In this document: piece after piece, positions 18,043-26,781 of the stretch | Layout: each line of letters starts with the position of its first letter | Position numbering within the stretch: the first letter of the stretch is position 1 | From: an uncultured Hyphomonadaceae bacterium | GTDB taxonomy: Bacteria > Pseudomonadota > Alphaproteobacteria > Caulobacterales > Hyphomonadaceae | Length of the DNA: 64,000 nt | Assembly: GCA_913057945.1 (NCBI GenBank) | Contig: CAJXOF010000008.1 | Location: 144,463 to 208,462 of the forward strand | Direction of reading: 5' to 3' | Made by a program: the position numbers and the translations under genes | The notes under the pieces: model-generated | What the model saw: only the letters and a program-made list of their open reading frames with translations | Told to the model about the DNA's origin: nothing | Databases searched by the model: none

Positions 18043-18113
18043 AAAAGGAACCCGGAGGCCTCTCGTGCATAGACTAAATGAAGCAACGTTCTGGGGCTTC
18101 TCCATCAAGACTG

Positions 18114-18142
18114 AAACCGGCACAGAATGTGCCGGTTTTTTT
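18114..18142 (+). terminator. Strong rho-independent terminator
   Basis: A perfect 11-bp stem (18114-18124 with 18128-18138, loop GAA) running into a T tract (18136-18142). It ends the transcript of the four-TM gene. The 280 bases between that gene and the thioesterase hold nothing else recognisable. Confidence 0.92.
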
Positions 18143-18323
18143 CTGCCTTGCGTAATGTTTACGACTATTCTGGCCCGCGACTTGCTGAAGCCCTTCTCGT
18201 CGGCTCACTCCGTTACAGGGGAGCGCGCAAGAAGAGGGGATCCCAGTGACGCAGCGTGATCTGATGTTTCAGGACGAAATCTCTGTTTACCATGATCTGG
18301 TGTGCACGAGGTAGAGTAAGTCC

Positions 18324-18869
18324 ATGAATCTGTTCTTCAGGTTTCTTCGTATATTTCTTCCCGCCTTCTTCACGAAGAGCCGGACCGGGCTGATGGACGT
18401 GCACACCATTCGGTCGGCCGTCTGGATCGGCGATCAGGATCCGCTGGGGCATATGACGAATTCGCGCTACTCGTCCTTCACCGATCTGGGGACCATGAAC
18501 TATATGGGCCGGACGGGCGCGCTGATGACCTACCGCAAGCGCGGGTGGAGCCCGATCATCCAGCATGAATCCCTCACCTTCTACCGGATGATGAAATTCC
18601 CGCAGAAATTCGAGCTGACGACCGAGCTGGTCGGTTGGCAGGATTGCTACATCTGCTTCCGCCATCGCTTTCACAGCAAGGGCAAACTCATCGCGGAAAG
18701 CCGCATGGTGGCGCGCCTCATGGGGCGGCGGCGCCAGAAGGTGACCACGCAGATGGCGCTGGAGGCGATGGGGCTGGATCTGGAAAGCCCGGAGCTCAGC
18801 CAGCGTTACCTTGATGCCATCGCAGACCTTCAGGCGCGCGACGCCGAACGGGAAGCGGAAAACACCTAG
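18324..18869 (+). CDS. Hotdog-fold thioesterase-like protein
   Basis: A 181-residue protein resembling the acyl-CoA thioesterase/THEM6 type of the 4HBT hotdog superfamily. After a hydrophobic basic N-terminus (MNLFFRFLRIFLPAFF, possibly membrane-associating), VWIGDQDPLGHMTNSRYSSF carries the conserved Asp and the helix of the hotdog, and IIQHESLTFYRMMKFPQKFE and HRFHSKGKLIAESRMVARLM give the central strands. Such proteins hydrolyse acyl-CoA thioesters; the substrate is unknown. The ATG at 18324 is the first in frame after a plausible ribosome-binding region (GTAGAGTAAG). The stop overlaps the cdd stop. Confidence 0.8.
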   Translation: MNLFFRFLRIFLPAFFTKSRTGLMDVHTIRSAVWIGDQDPLGHMTNSRYSSFTDLGTMNYMGRTGALMTYRKRGWSPIIQHESLTFYRMMKFPQKFELTTELVGWQDCYICFRHRFHSKGKLIAESRMVARLMGRRRQKVTTQMALEAMGLDLESPELSQRYLDAIADLQARDAEREAENT

Positions 18870-19273
18870 CGATCAAACTCGAAGGCGTATGGCAGCAGGT
18901 CTGCCATTTTCCATTCCTTCAAGCCCGTTCCGTCCGCCGCAAGGGCGTACACAATGCAGTCCGGGCTACACAATTCAGCGATACGCTGGCGGCAGCCGCC
19001 GCAGGGGGACAGGTCGCCCTCGCCGCCGATCACGAGCACATGTGTGCAGGTCTTCCCGCCCGCCACCACCATGGCGCCTAGCGCAACAGCTTCGGCGCAG
19101 GTGCCAAGCGGATAAGCAGCATTCTCCATATTGCATCCCGCGAAAACCCGCCCCTGATCGTCAAGGACGGCGGCGCCAACCTTGAATTTGGAATAGGGGG
19201 CATGAGCGTGTTCGCGTGCGGCACTGGCGGCAGCTTGCAGCCGCTCGATCAGGGAAAGGGACGGGTTGGTCAC
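18866..19273 (-). CDS. cdd: Cytidine deaminase
   Basis: Zinc enzyme that deaminates cytidine and deoxycytidine to uridine. The zinc/catalytic motif CAEAVALGAM (Cys-Ala-Glu) and PCGGCRQ (PCxxC) of the small tetrameric class are present, preceded by APYSKFKVGAAVL and GCNMENAAYPLG. A GTG start at 19273 is preferred: it has AGAGGA at the right distance and gives 135 residues, the family's usual length. Longer versions from ATG codons at 19315 or 19333 lack a ribosome-binding site and would run into the divergent hydrolase promoter. Part of a nucleoside-salvage locus. Confidence 0.92.
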   Translation of the reverse strand: MTNPSLSLIERLQAAASAAREHAHAPYSKFKVGAAVLDDQGRVFAGCNMENAAYPLGTCAEAVALGAMVVAGGKTCTHVLVIGGEGDLSPCGGCRQRIAELCSPDCIVYALAADGTGLKEWKMADLLPYAFEFDR

Positions 19274-19359
19274 GCAGGTATCCTCTGGCCAAGTGCGGGC
19301 TTCCTGCTTAGGCATTGTCGTCAGTCTTGTCACTCGATTGCCTGATGCCGCGGAGCCAG

Positions 19360-20283
19360 ATGTCTCGTATCCCTCTTATAATTGATTGTGATCCTGGTGT
19401 GGATGATGCTGTCATGCTGATGATGGCGCTGGCCAGCCCGGATCTCGATGTGCGGGCGATCACGGCGGTGGCCGGCAATGTCCCGCTGCACCTGACCAGC
19501 CGGAATGCGCGCATGATGTGCGACCTGATGGACCGCAAGGAGATCCCGGTCCATGCCGGGTGCCCGCGTCCGATGGTGCGCACGCCGGTCACTGCGGAAG
19601 ATTTCCACGGCGAAAGCGGGATTGCCGGGCTTGAACCGTTTGAGCCGGAGACGCCGCTTGCCGAAGCGCATGCCGTCAACGCGCTGATCGACCTGCTCCG
19701 CGCCGCCGGGCCGAAGGGCCTGTCAATTGTGATGACGGGGCCGATGACCAATCTGGCGACGGCGCTCATCATGGCGCCGGACATCGCTGGTAATATCGAC
19801 CAGCTGGTCCTGATGGGCGGCGCTGACAGTGAGGGCGGCAACATCACGCCCTTCGCCGAATTCAATGTCTTTGCAGATCCCCATGCGGCGGCGGTCGTAC
19901 TGGCGAGCGATGCGTCAGCAACAATTCTCTCTCTGGATGTGACGCATCAGGTCCGGGCGCTCGACTCCCACCTGGCTCCCTTCCGCACACTGGAGGGCGA
20001 CCGGCCACGTATCATGGTCCAGCTGCTGGAGGCGGCGAACGTCCTGGAACAGAAATGGAAGGGCAAGCGCACGCCGATGCATGATCCTTCTACCATTGCC
20101 TACCTGCTCGCGCCGCATTTGTTTGAGGGGCGCAAGGCAGATGTGACGGTCGAAACGGAGTCCGGGGCACGGTTTGGCCAGACGCGTCCATCGAAGCTTG
20201 AGGCCGGTCGCCATACTTGGATCACCAAGGCTGACCCAGAGGGATTCTTTGCGCTGGTGGAGAATTTGCTGGAGGCGTCATGA
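19360..20283 (+). CDS. Inosine-uridine preferring nucleoside hydrolase
   Basis: Hydrolyses the N-glycosidic bond of ribonucleosides to give base and ribose. The 307-residue protein starts with the family's calcium-binding signature IIDCDPGVDDAVML, and the conserved NxxxEFNxxxDPxA region is seen as TPFAEFNVFADPHAAA. The ATG at 19360 (preceded by CGGAG) begins MSRIPLIIDCDPG, the usual N-terminus. The stop overlaps the ribokinase start (ATGA), and cdd is divergent 86 bp upstream. Together: cytidine to uridine (Cdd), uridine to uracil and ribose (this gene), ribose to ribose-5-phosphate (next gene). Confidence 0.94.
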   Translation: MSRIPLIIDCDPGVDDAVMLMMALASPDLDVRAITAVAGNVPLHLTSRNARMMCDLMDRKEIPVHAGCPRPMVRTPVTAEDFHGESGIAGLEPFEPETPLAEAHAVNALIDLLRAAGPKGLSIVMTGPMTNLATALIMAPDIAGNIDQLVLMGGADSEGGNITPFAEFNVFADPHAAAVVLASDASATILSLDVTHQVRALDSHLAPFRTLEGDRPRIMVQLLEAANVLEQKWKGKRTPMHDPSTIAYLLAPHLFEGRKADVTVETESGARFGQTRPSKLEAGRHTWITKADPEGFFALVENLLEAS

Positions 20284-21116
20284 TTACAGTCGTTGGGTCT
20301 ATCAATCTCGATATCGTGGCCACCGGGCCGAAACTGCCCCGACCGGGCGAGACCGTGACGGGCGCAAAGCTTGCGCGCCATCCGGGCGGGAAGGGCGCGA
20401 ACCAGGCGCTGGCCGCGCGCCGGCTCGGCGCAGATGTCCGCCTCGTCGGGGCGGTTGGCGCCGACGAGATGGCCGAGGAGGCCCTGAAGCTCCTGCAGGC
20501 AGGCGGCGTTGACCTGTCCAGCGTCCAGCACGTAAACGGCGAGACGACCGGCGTGGCCCTGATTGCCGTGTCCATGGATGGCGAGAACCAGATCGTGGTC
20601 TGCCCTGGCGCGAATGCGGTGTTGCGCCCGGCAGATGTCGAATTCGTAGAGATCGAACACATGATGGGCGTGCTCGAGGTCAGCGCGGATACGCTGTTTG
20701 CCGCGGCGCGCAAGGCCAAGGGCTTTGTCAGCCTGAACCTCGCGCCCGCCATGGAGCTGCCGGATGAATTGCTCGCCGAAGCTGACCTCATCAGCGTGAA
20801 TGAGACCGAAGCCGCCTTTTATGGCGGCGCGCTGCACCAGCTGGATGCCTACATCGCGATCTCGCTGGGCAGCGAAGGGGCGACGCTCTGGCGAAAAGGC
20901 CAGGAGATTGCCCGTGCCACTCCGCCGAAAGTGAACGTGGTCGATACGGTCGGAGCAGGGGACACGTTTACCGCAGCCCTCACGGTCGGCCTGATCGAAG
21001 GCCAGTCTCCTCAGGAGGCGCTCGTCTTTGCGGTCGCTGCGGGGGCAGTGGCCTGCACCAGGCCCGGCGCGCAGCCGAGCCTGCCGAAGCGCCTCAATCT
21101 TGACCCATATCTATGA
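20280..21116 (+). CDS. rbsK: Ribokinase (PfkB family)
   Basis: Phosphorylates ribose to ribose-5-phosphate. At 278 residues it is slightly shorter than most ribokinases (about 300). The N-terminal sugar-binding region reads GSINLDIVATGPKLPRPGET, followed by HPGGKGANQALAARRLG, the PfkB signature 1 with the GGKGAN. The C-terminal ATP/catalytic signature is VDTVGAGDTFTAAL with the catalytic Asp. The start overlaps the nucleoside hydrolase stop by four bases, so translation is coupled. The product assignment is supported by this pairing with a nucleoside hydrolase; another pentose or nucleoside kinase of the family is a possible alternative. Confidence 0.9.
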   Translation: MITVVGSINLDIVATGPKLPRPGETVTGAKLARHPGGKGANQALAARRLGADVRLVGAVGADEMAEEALKLLQAGGVDLSSVQHVNGETTGVALIAVSMDGENQIVVCPGANAVLRPADVEFVEIEHMMGVLEVSADTLFAAARKAKGFVSLNLAPAMELPDELLAEADLISVNETEAAFYGGALHQLDAYIAISLGSEGATLWRKGQEIARATPPKVNVVDTVGAGDTFTAALTVGLIEGQSPQEALVFAVAAGAVACTRPGAQPSLPKRLNLDPYL

Positions 21117-21196
21117 GGCGCGGGCGCCTTCATGCAATTGACGTATGGCCGCGCTAGGGCTTTCTGGAATTAGGTTTTGATGGTTGGAGGATTCCC

Positions 21197-22000
21197 ATGT
21201 TTCGATTGATTGCCAGCGCGCTGGCGGTGACGGCGCTCGCCCTTCCGGCATCGGCCTGGGGCAAGACCGGCCACCGGATCGTAGGGGAGGTCGCGACGAC
21301 CTATCTCAGCGAGCCCGCCGCAACAGCTATCGAAGACATTCTCGGACCGGAAGGTCTCGCCGAGGCTGCCGACTGGCCAGACTATATGCGCTCCAATCCC
21401 GACTCCTTCTGGCGTTCGGAAGCCAATCCCTGGCATTATGTCACGATCCCGGAAGGGCAGACCTATACGGATGTGACGCCGCCCGCGAACGGAGACGCCA
21501 TCACGGCGCTTGCCAATTTCCGGGCCACTGTGCTCGATCCTGCCGCGTCCCTTGAGGAACGCCAACTGGCCCTTCGGTTCATCGTGCACCTTGTCGGGGA
21601 CCTTCAGCAGCCGCTCCATGCCGGCAACGGCACCGACCGAGGGGGGAACTGGGTCGACGTCGTCTTCTTTGAGGAAATGTCGAATTTGCATGAGGTCTGG
21701 GACGAAAAGCTCATTCAGTATGAAGAGCTCTCCTATACCGAATGGGCCAACTGGCTGGTCCAGAAGATCACTCCGGTGAATCTTGGAGAGTGGGGCGCTG
21801 CTACGCCAGCGCAGTGGGCTGATGAGAGCGCGGCCCTTCGCGACACCATCTATCCGGAGTCCGAAATCCTGTCCTATGATTATGCCTATATGGCCCGGCC
21901 GATCCTGAACCAGCAGATGAGCAAGGGCGGTGTGCGCCTGGCGGCCTATCTCAATGCGATGTTTGATCCGGCCCTGACGGAGATGCCAGAGGCAGAATAG
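21197..22000 (+). CDS. S1/P1-type secreted nuclease
   Basis: A 267-residue zinc-dependent single-strand nuclease/phospholipase-C-fold protein with a signal peptide (MFRLIASALAVTALALPASA). After cleavage the mature end would begin with WGKTGHRIVGEVA, matching the zinc-ligating N-terminal Trp and first His of S1/P1 nucleases. Other ligands are seen in WPDYMRS (Asp), WHYVTIP, RFIVHLVGDLQQPLHAGNGTDRGGN (His, Asp, His, Asp) and NLHEVWDEKLI. It can release nucleotides from extracellular RNA or single-stranded DNA; next to the nucleoside salvage genes this suggests scavenging, which is inference. Confidence 0.93.
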   Translation: MFRLIASALAVTALALPASAWGKTGHRIVGEVATTYLSEPAATAIEDILGPEGLAEAADWPDYMRSNPDSFWRSEANPWHYVTIPEGQTYTDVTPPANGDAITALANFRATVLDPAASLEERQLALRFIVHLVGDLQQPLHAGNGTDRGGNWVDVVFFEEMSNLHEVWDEKLIQYEELSYTEWANWLVQKITPVNLGEWGAATPAQWADESAALRDTIYPESEILSYDYAYMARPILNQQMSKGGVRLAAYLNAMFDPALTEMPEAE

Positions 22001-22003
22001 GGC

Positions 22004-23494
22004 CTAGGCGCTGGCGCGGTTGATGCGGCGGCGCTGGACGCTGGAGGGGATGTTCAGGCTCTCGCGATATTTCGCCACCGTCCGGCGGGCGATATCGACA
22101 CCATAGCCGGTCAGGATTTCCACGATCTGGTCGTCGGACAGCACATTGTCCGGCTCTTCGCTGTCGATCAGCATCTTGATCCGGTGGCGGACGGCCTCGG
22201 CCGAGTGTGCCTCGCCGCCACCCGTTGCCGGGATCGAGGCAGAGAAGAAGTATTTCAGCTCGAAGAGACCGCGCGGTGTCGACATGTATTTGTTTGTCGT
22301 CACACGGCTGACCGTGGATTCATGCATCTCGATGGCATCGGCCACCTGTTTCAAGTTGAGCGGCCGCAAATGCGCGACGCCATGCGCGAAGAAGGCGTCC
22401 TGCTGGCGCACAATCTCGCTGGCCACTTTCAGAATGGTGCGTGCACGCTGGTCGAGCGACTTGATGAGCCATGTTGCGGAGGCGGCGCATTCGGAAATGA
22501 ATTCCTTCTCCTTGTCGCGCATCGGCAGGGCCGTGACTTCCGCGTAATATGCCTTGTCCATCAGGACACGCGGCAGGTTTTCGGAATTCAGCTCCACGGC
22601 GTACATGCCATTCGGCATTTCCCGCACGAACACGTCTGGTGTCACCGCCACGGATGCGTCGCCTGCAAAATTCGATCCCGGCTTGGGCGACAGCTGGCGC
22701 AGCTCGGTCATCATGTCGAGCAGGTCTTCCTTGTCGACACCGCAAATCTCGGCAAGGCCTTTGAGATCGTGTTTGGCGACAAGCTGCAAATTCTTGACCA
22801 TGGCTTCCATGGCCGGATCGTAGCGGCCGAGCTCTTTCAGCTGCAGACCAAGGCATTCCGGAATTGAACGGGCCATCACGCCGGTTGGGTCAAAGCCCTG
22901 GCAGGTATCCAGTACTGCCTCGACATTCGCGATGTCAGCGCCGAGCGCCGTGGCCACTTCATCGAGGTCTGTGCGCAAATAGCCGGTATCGTCCGTTTCG
23001 TCGATCAGGCGCGCCGCGATCAGGCGGTCAGCTGCGGACAGGCCAGCAAGGTTGAGTTGCGTGTGCAGATGTTCGTGAAGGGATATTTCGGAGCTGACAT
23101 TGGCGGTATAGTCGAAATCCTCGCCGGAGCCGCCGCCGCTGGCACCAGACCAGTCGGTCTTGGCAGACGGGCCGGAACTGCCGGCGGGCATTGCGGCATC
23201 GGAGCCTGTGCCCGGCTCATAGACATCCTCGCCCGGCGCATCGAGCTGGTCGCGCGCTGCGCCGAGGCCGGAGGATTCATCCAGTGAAAGTTGCTCGCGA
23301 TTGTCCGCCTTCGGGTTTTCGGAATCGCTGGACGTGTCTTCCTCAGCCTTGTTCAGAAGGGGATTGCGCTCAATCTCCGCTTCCACGAATTCGGTGAGTT
23401 CCTGATTGGAAAGCTGCAACAGCTTGATCGCCTGCTGAAGCTGCGGCGTCATTACCAGGGACTGGCCCTGGCGCATATCGAGTGACTGTTTCAT
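22004..23494 (-). CDS. rpoN: RNA polymerase sigma-54 factor
   Basis: Sigma-54, which needs an AAA+ activator to open promoters; PspF at 35 kb is one such partner in this window. 496 residues. Region I has MRQGQSLVMTPQLQQAIKLL; the acidic/Q-rich region II follows; the helix-turn-helix and the RpoN box ARRTVAKYRESLNIPSSVQR, which contacts the -24 element, lie near the C-terminus. The ATG at 23494 fits the usual N-terminus; an upstream TTG would overlap the lptB stop. lptB-rpoN is the standard alphaproteobacterial order. The stop is three bases from the convergent nuclease stop. Confidence 0.97.
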   Translation of the reverse strand: MKQSLDMRQGQSLVMTPQLQQAIKLLQLSNQELTEFVEAEIERNPLLNKAEEDTSSDSENPKADNREQLSLDESSGLGAARDQLDAPGEDVYEPGTGSDAAMPAGSSGPSAKTDWSGASGGGSGEDFDYTANVSSEISLHEHLHTQLNLAGLSAADRLIAARLIDETDDTGYLRTDLDEVATALGADIANVEAVLDTCQGFDPTGVMARSIPECLGLQLKELGRYDPAMEAMVKNLQLVAKHDLKGLAEICGVDKEDLLDMMTELRQLSPKPGSNFAGDASVAVTPDVFVREMPNGMYAVELNSENLPRVLMDKAYYAEVTALPMRDKEKEFISECAASATWLIKSLDQRARTILKVASEIVRQQDAFFAHGVAHLRPLNLKQVADAIEMHESTVSRVTTNKYMSTPRGLFELKYFFSASIPATGGGEAHSAEAVRHRIKMLIDSEEPDNVLSDDQIVEILTGYGVDIARRTVAKYRESLNIPSSVQRRRINRASA

Positions 23495-23514
23495 TCCCAA
23501 GCCCGCGCCTTTCC

Positions 23515-24249
23515 TCAAGCGGCGAACTGCTCACCCAGATAGACCCTGCGCACGTCTTCATTTGTCAGCACGTCTTGCGGCGTACCATCAAACAGGACTT
23601 CACCTTCATACATAACATAGGCCTTGTCGACGATCTGCAAGGTTTCGCGCACCTGGTGGTCCGTGATCAGGACACCCAGGCCGCGTTGCTTCAGATAGCG
23701 GACAAGATCGGAAATGTCGGAAATGGCGAGCGGGTCGATACCGGTGAACGGTTCATCCAGTAGCATGAAGCTCGGACGGGATGCGAGCGCACGGGCAATC
23801 TCCACCCGGCGGCGTTCGCCTCCGGACAGGGACGTGGCCGCCTGGCCACGAAGGTGTTCCACATGCAATTCGCTGAGCAGGCTATCGACCTGAGCCATTC
23901 GCTTCGCCCGGTCTTTTTCGACCAGTTCCGCAACGGCCATCACATTTTCTTCCACCGTCATGCCGCGAAAAATCGAGGCTTCCTGAGGAAGATAGCCCAC
24001 GCCGAGGCGTGCGCGTTGGTACATGGGCAGACGGGTTACGTCTTCCCCATCAATCGAGATCGTTCCCGAATCTGCGCTGATAAGGCCCATGATCATGTAA
24101 AAGCAGGTCGTCTTGCCGGCCCCATTGGGTCCAAGCAGGCCGACAATTTCCCCGCGTTGAAGGCTCAGAGATACGTCTCGCACGACCTGTCGCTTGCCAA
24201 ATGACTTGGCAATATTATTAACGACAAGGCCTTCGGCCGAATCCGTCAT
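23515..24249 (-). CDS. lptB: LPS export ABC transporter ATPase
   Basis: Cytoplasmic ATPase that powers LptFG to extract lipopolysaccharide from the inner membrane. 244 residues with Walker A GPNGAGKTTC, Q-loop YLPQEASIFRG, signature LSGGERRRVEIARAL, Walker B FMLLDEPFTGIDP and switch His in ITDHQVRET. The YLPQEASIFRGMTVEENV stretch is diagnostic of LptB rather than other ABC ATPases. It lies 98 bp after lptA and 20 bp before rpoN, part of the conserved lptC-lptA-lptB-rpoN order. Confidence 0.97.
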   Translation of the reverse strand: MTDSAEGLVVNNIAKSFGKRQVVRDVSLSLQRGEIVGLLGPNGAGKTTCFYMIMGLISADSGTISIDGEDVTRLPMYQRARLGVGYLPQEASIFRGMTVEENVMAVAELVEKDRAKRMAQVDSLLSELHVEHLRGQAATSLSGGERRRVEIARALASRPSFMLLDEPFTGIDPLAISDISDLVRYLKQRGLGVLITDHQVRETLQIVDKAYVMYEGEVLFDGTPQDVLTNEDVRRVYLGEQFAA

Positions 24250-24347
24250 CTCTGCTAAATTCCCTCAATCCACTGGGATTTTGCCACCCGGAAACAGGCA
24301 TACCCTTACATACTTAAGATCGGCTTCACGATCCCGCTAAAATTTAT

Positions 24348-24872
24348 TCAGTTGTTTGCGGGCTGATTGTCCGGATCGATCACCATGCGGGTGCGGCCAT
24401 CGCCGCCATCCAGCGTGGTTCGGCGGTTGCCGATTTCGACCCTCAGGACAGCGCCCTCGGCCACATCGCGCTCACGCAACAGGGCCACATTTCCGGTCAT
24501 GGTGATGATGTCGCTGGCTGCGTCATAGACGCCGCGATCGCCCTTCGCCTTCATGTCGGCGGTGATGTAGAAGACGTTGCCCTCTGCGATCATCGTCTGG
24601 ACCTGGCCAAAGCCGCCGCCGACGCTGGTTGTCTGCGTGGCGCTTGCCGGTCTCTCGGCAAAGATCATGGTGACCGTGTCGGCGCGCAGCCGGGCATCGC
24701 CCTGCTGGATGTCGACATTGCCGATCAGCAGCACTTTGCGTTCGCGCTCAAGGCTCTCGGTACGCTCCGAATTGATATAGATCGGACCGCCTTCCGACGA
24801 GATTTGCGCCATCGCCGGTAGCGTGAAGGCTGCCAGGGCGGCCAGCGAAACAAGAACCTTATTGAGAGCCAT
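24348..24872 (-). CDS. lptA: LPS transport periplasmic protein LptA
   Basis: Forms the periplasmic bridge that carries lipopolysaccharide from LptC to the outer-membrane LptD. 174 residues: a signal peptide (MALNKVLVSLAALAAFTLPAMAQ), then the OstA-type beta-jellyroll repeats with RADTVTMIFAE and YDAASDIITMTGNVALLR, a sequence pattern (x-A-x-D-x-I-TGNV) typical of LptA/LptC/LptD N-domains. The ATG at 24872 begins the signal peptide; the frame is open much further upstream within lptC but that part resembles no LptA. It overlaps the lptC end by 14 bases. Confidence 0.92.
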   Translation of the reverse strand: MALNKVLVSLAALAAFTLPAMAQISSEGGPIYINSERTESLERERKVLLIGNVDIQQGDARLRADTVTMIFAERPASATQTTSVGGGFGQVQTMIAEGNVFYITADMKAKGDRGVYDAASDIITMTGNVALLRERDVAEGAVLRVEIGNRRTTLDGGDGRTRMVIDPDNQPANN

Positions 24873-25533
24873 CTGTCTCACCTTCATTTGTTTCATTTGT
24901 GTCTGCCGGGGCAGGATAGAGCACCGTTTTGACATTGCCTTTGCAGATGACCCGGTTGCCATCCTCCAGAACTTCATACGAGTCACAGCTGATATCGCCA
25001 AGGGGGCCTCTGCCTTGCAGCGGCGATAGACCCTCAACGCGGCCTTCATCGACGAAAACGCGCGCGCCGGATGTCATGAAGGTGAACCCGTTTGCATCCG
25101 AAATGCGGACATCCTCATAGAGTTCCAGAATGCCTGCGTCGCGATCATACATGCCGGAAGGTGCGCGGATCTTGCTGCCCGTCTGATCCGTAAGAATGGG
25201 ATTCACCAGGTCGACCAGCGTGCCGGTGGTCTGGCGACGCCGCGCGGCATCTGCCGTGATGTTGAAGCTCTGGCCAACCGAATCCCGCCCGGAAAACCGA
25301 GGGTTCAACATGGTGACGGTTTCGCCCTGCGCCACCTGAACCGGAGTTGCATCTTTCGCGATGGCGCTGCGCACGATGTAACCGAGGAACAGGCCGATCG
25401 AAATCGCGGCGCAAGCCGAGAAGGCGAGGCGCAGAAGGCGTACACCCTGAGACCGCTTGCGCGCCTGGGCCAGCGTCAGCTGGCGCCGCGGAGCCCATAA
25501 TGATGCCGGATCGTGATGCTTGACGGCGTCCAT
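24859..25533 (-). CDS. lptC: LPS export protein LptC
   Basis: Inner-membrane anchored partner of LptBFG that passes lipopolysaccharide to LptA. 224 residues, with a basic cytoplasmic N-terminus, a single membrane helix (about residues 36-58, LAFSACAAISIGLFLGYIV), and a periplasmic jellyroll with NPRFSGRDSVGQSFNITADAAR and YDRDAGILELYEDV. The alphaproteobacterial type is longer than the E. coli protein (191 residues). Translation is probably coupled to lptA by overlap. The rnd-like gene lies 87 bp upstream in the same direction. Confidence 0.92.
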   Translation of the reverse strand: MDAVKHHDPASLWAPRRQLTLAQARKRSQGVRLLRLAFSACAAISIGLFLGYIVRSAIAKDATPVQVAQGETVTMLNPRFSGRDSVGQSFNITADAARRRQTTGTLVDLVNPILTDQTGSKIRAPSGMYDRDAGILELYEDVRISDANGFTFMTSGARVFVDEGRVEGLSPLQGRGPLGDISCDSYEVLEDGNRVICKGNVKTVLYPAPADTNETNEGETDGSQ

Positions 25534-25620
25534 GAATAAGAGGGGCCTGCTTCTGTAACTACACGGGACGTTTAACGGACCAGCCTCTGAAACAAAAGCG
25601 GCGAAGGCATGGCGACAGCG

Positions 25621-26235
25621 TTAGCTGTGCGCAAAAATATCCGTTTCGCCCCAGCCCGACAAATCAAGCGTTGCACGGATCGGCAGGAACGCAAAACAGG
25701 CCTCCGCCAATTCGAGCCGGCCTTCGCGCTTCAGCATGGCTTCCAGCCCGTCCTTGATCTTGTGCAGGTAGAGCACGTCGGAGGCGGCATATTGGAGCTG
25801 CGCATCGGACAGTTCGCTGGAGCCCCAGTCGGAGCTCTGCTGGGCCTTGGACATGTCGGCGCCGGCGATCTCGCGCGCCACATCCTTGAGCCCATGACGG
25901 TCGGTATAGGTGCGCGCCAGTTTCGAGGCGATCTTGGTGCACCAGATCGGCGCGCAATCAATGCCCATCCAGCGTTTCATCATCGCCACGTCAAAGCGCG
26001 CGAAATGAAACAGTTTCAGCACTTTGGGATCGGTCAGGATTTTTTTGAGGTTCGGACAATCATAATTGCGGTCCAGCTGTACCAGATGGGCCGTGCCGTC
26101 GCCGGACGAGAGCTGGACGAGTGTGAGATTGTCGCGCAACAGGTTCAGGCCCATGGCCTCGGTGTCGACCGCCACAACCGGGCCAAAGTCGATACCAGCG
26201 GGCAGGTCGCCCTTGTGAAGAGTAATGCCGTTCAT
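25621..26235 (-). CDS. Short ribonuclease D-like 3'-5' exonuclease
   Basis: DEDDy-type exonuclease of 204 residues, consisting of the nuclease domain only; E. coli RNase D is about 375 residues with extra HRDC domains. The catalytic residues are visible as VAVDTEAMGL (Asp-x-Glu), LFHFARFDVAMM (Asp) and YAASDVLYL (Tyr-x3-Asp). Such short forms are regularly found just upstream of lptC in alphaproteobacteria. It probably trims 3' ends of structured RNA. It may be cotranscribed with the lpt genes. Confidence 0.9.
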   Translation of the reverse strand: MNGITLHKGDLPAGIDFGPVVAVDTEAMGLNLLRDNLTLVQLSSGDGTAHLVQLDRNYDCPNLKKILTDPKVLKLFHFARFDVAMMKRWMGIDCAPIWCTKIASKLARTYTDRHGLKDVAREIAGADMSKAQQSSDWGSSELSDAQLQYAASDVLYLHKIKDGLEAMLKREGRLELAEACFAFLPIRATLDLSGWGETDIFAHS

Positions 26236-26292
26236 GGCGAGGCTGTAGCACTTCAGGCGTTAAGGGCAAGTGTCTCGGCGCCCCTCAAACAA

Positions 26293-26775
26293 TCAGCGCT
26301 GAGCTTTCTTCAGGGCGACGAGCGCCACATCCAGCGCGGAGAGAAACCGTGACCGATCCGCCTTGGAGAAGGGGGCAGGGCCGCGCGCAATGCCGTCCCC
26401 CAGACCAGCGCGCAGGTCGGAATGAATGGCCCGGACGGCGACGGCGTTGCCGATGGAGGCATCGGTGAAGGGTTTGCCGGTGGGGGAGATGACGGTGGCG
26501 CCCGCTTTCAGGGACCGGTCGGCCAGCAGGATGTCCGCCGTGATGACCACGGATTCCGGCGTGGACGCTTCCGCGATCCAGTCATCCGCCGCATCAAATC
26601 CGTCGGAGACGATCTTGCGGCTGACGAGCCGGTGCTCGGGAATGCGGATATAGGAATTGGCGACGATCACCACCGGCACCGAATGGCGCAGCGCGACCTT
26701 GTAGACCTCGTCCTTGACCGGGCAGGCATCCGCATCGACCAGGATCTGGGGCAGGGGCGTGTTGGAGTCGGTCAT
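26293..26775 (-). CDS. YaiI/YqxD-family protein (DUF188, UPF0178)
   Basis: A 160-residue protein of the UPF0178 family, marked by [20 protein letters not shown] near the start, [12 protein letters not shown] and [18 protein letters not shown]. The PIN-like pattern of conserved acidic residues (Asp-Ala-Asp, Asp) suggests metal binding, but no activity is proven for the family. It begins six bases after the stop of the acetyltransferase gene upstream, so the two form a transcription unit. Confidence 0.92.
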   Translation of the reverse strand: MTDSNTPLPQILVDADACPVKDEVYKVALRHSVPVVIVANSYIRIPEHRLVSRKIVSDGFDAADDWIAEASTPESVVITADILLADRSLKAGATVISPTGKPFTDASIGNAVAVRAIHSDLRAGLGDGIARGPAPFSKADRSRFLSALDVALVALKKAQR

Positions 26776-26781
26776 CCGCGC

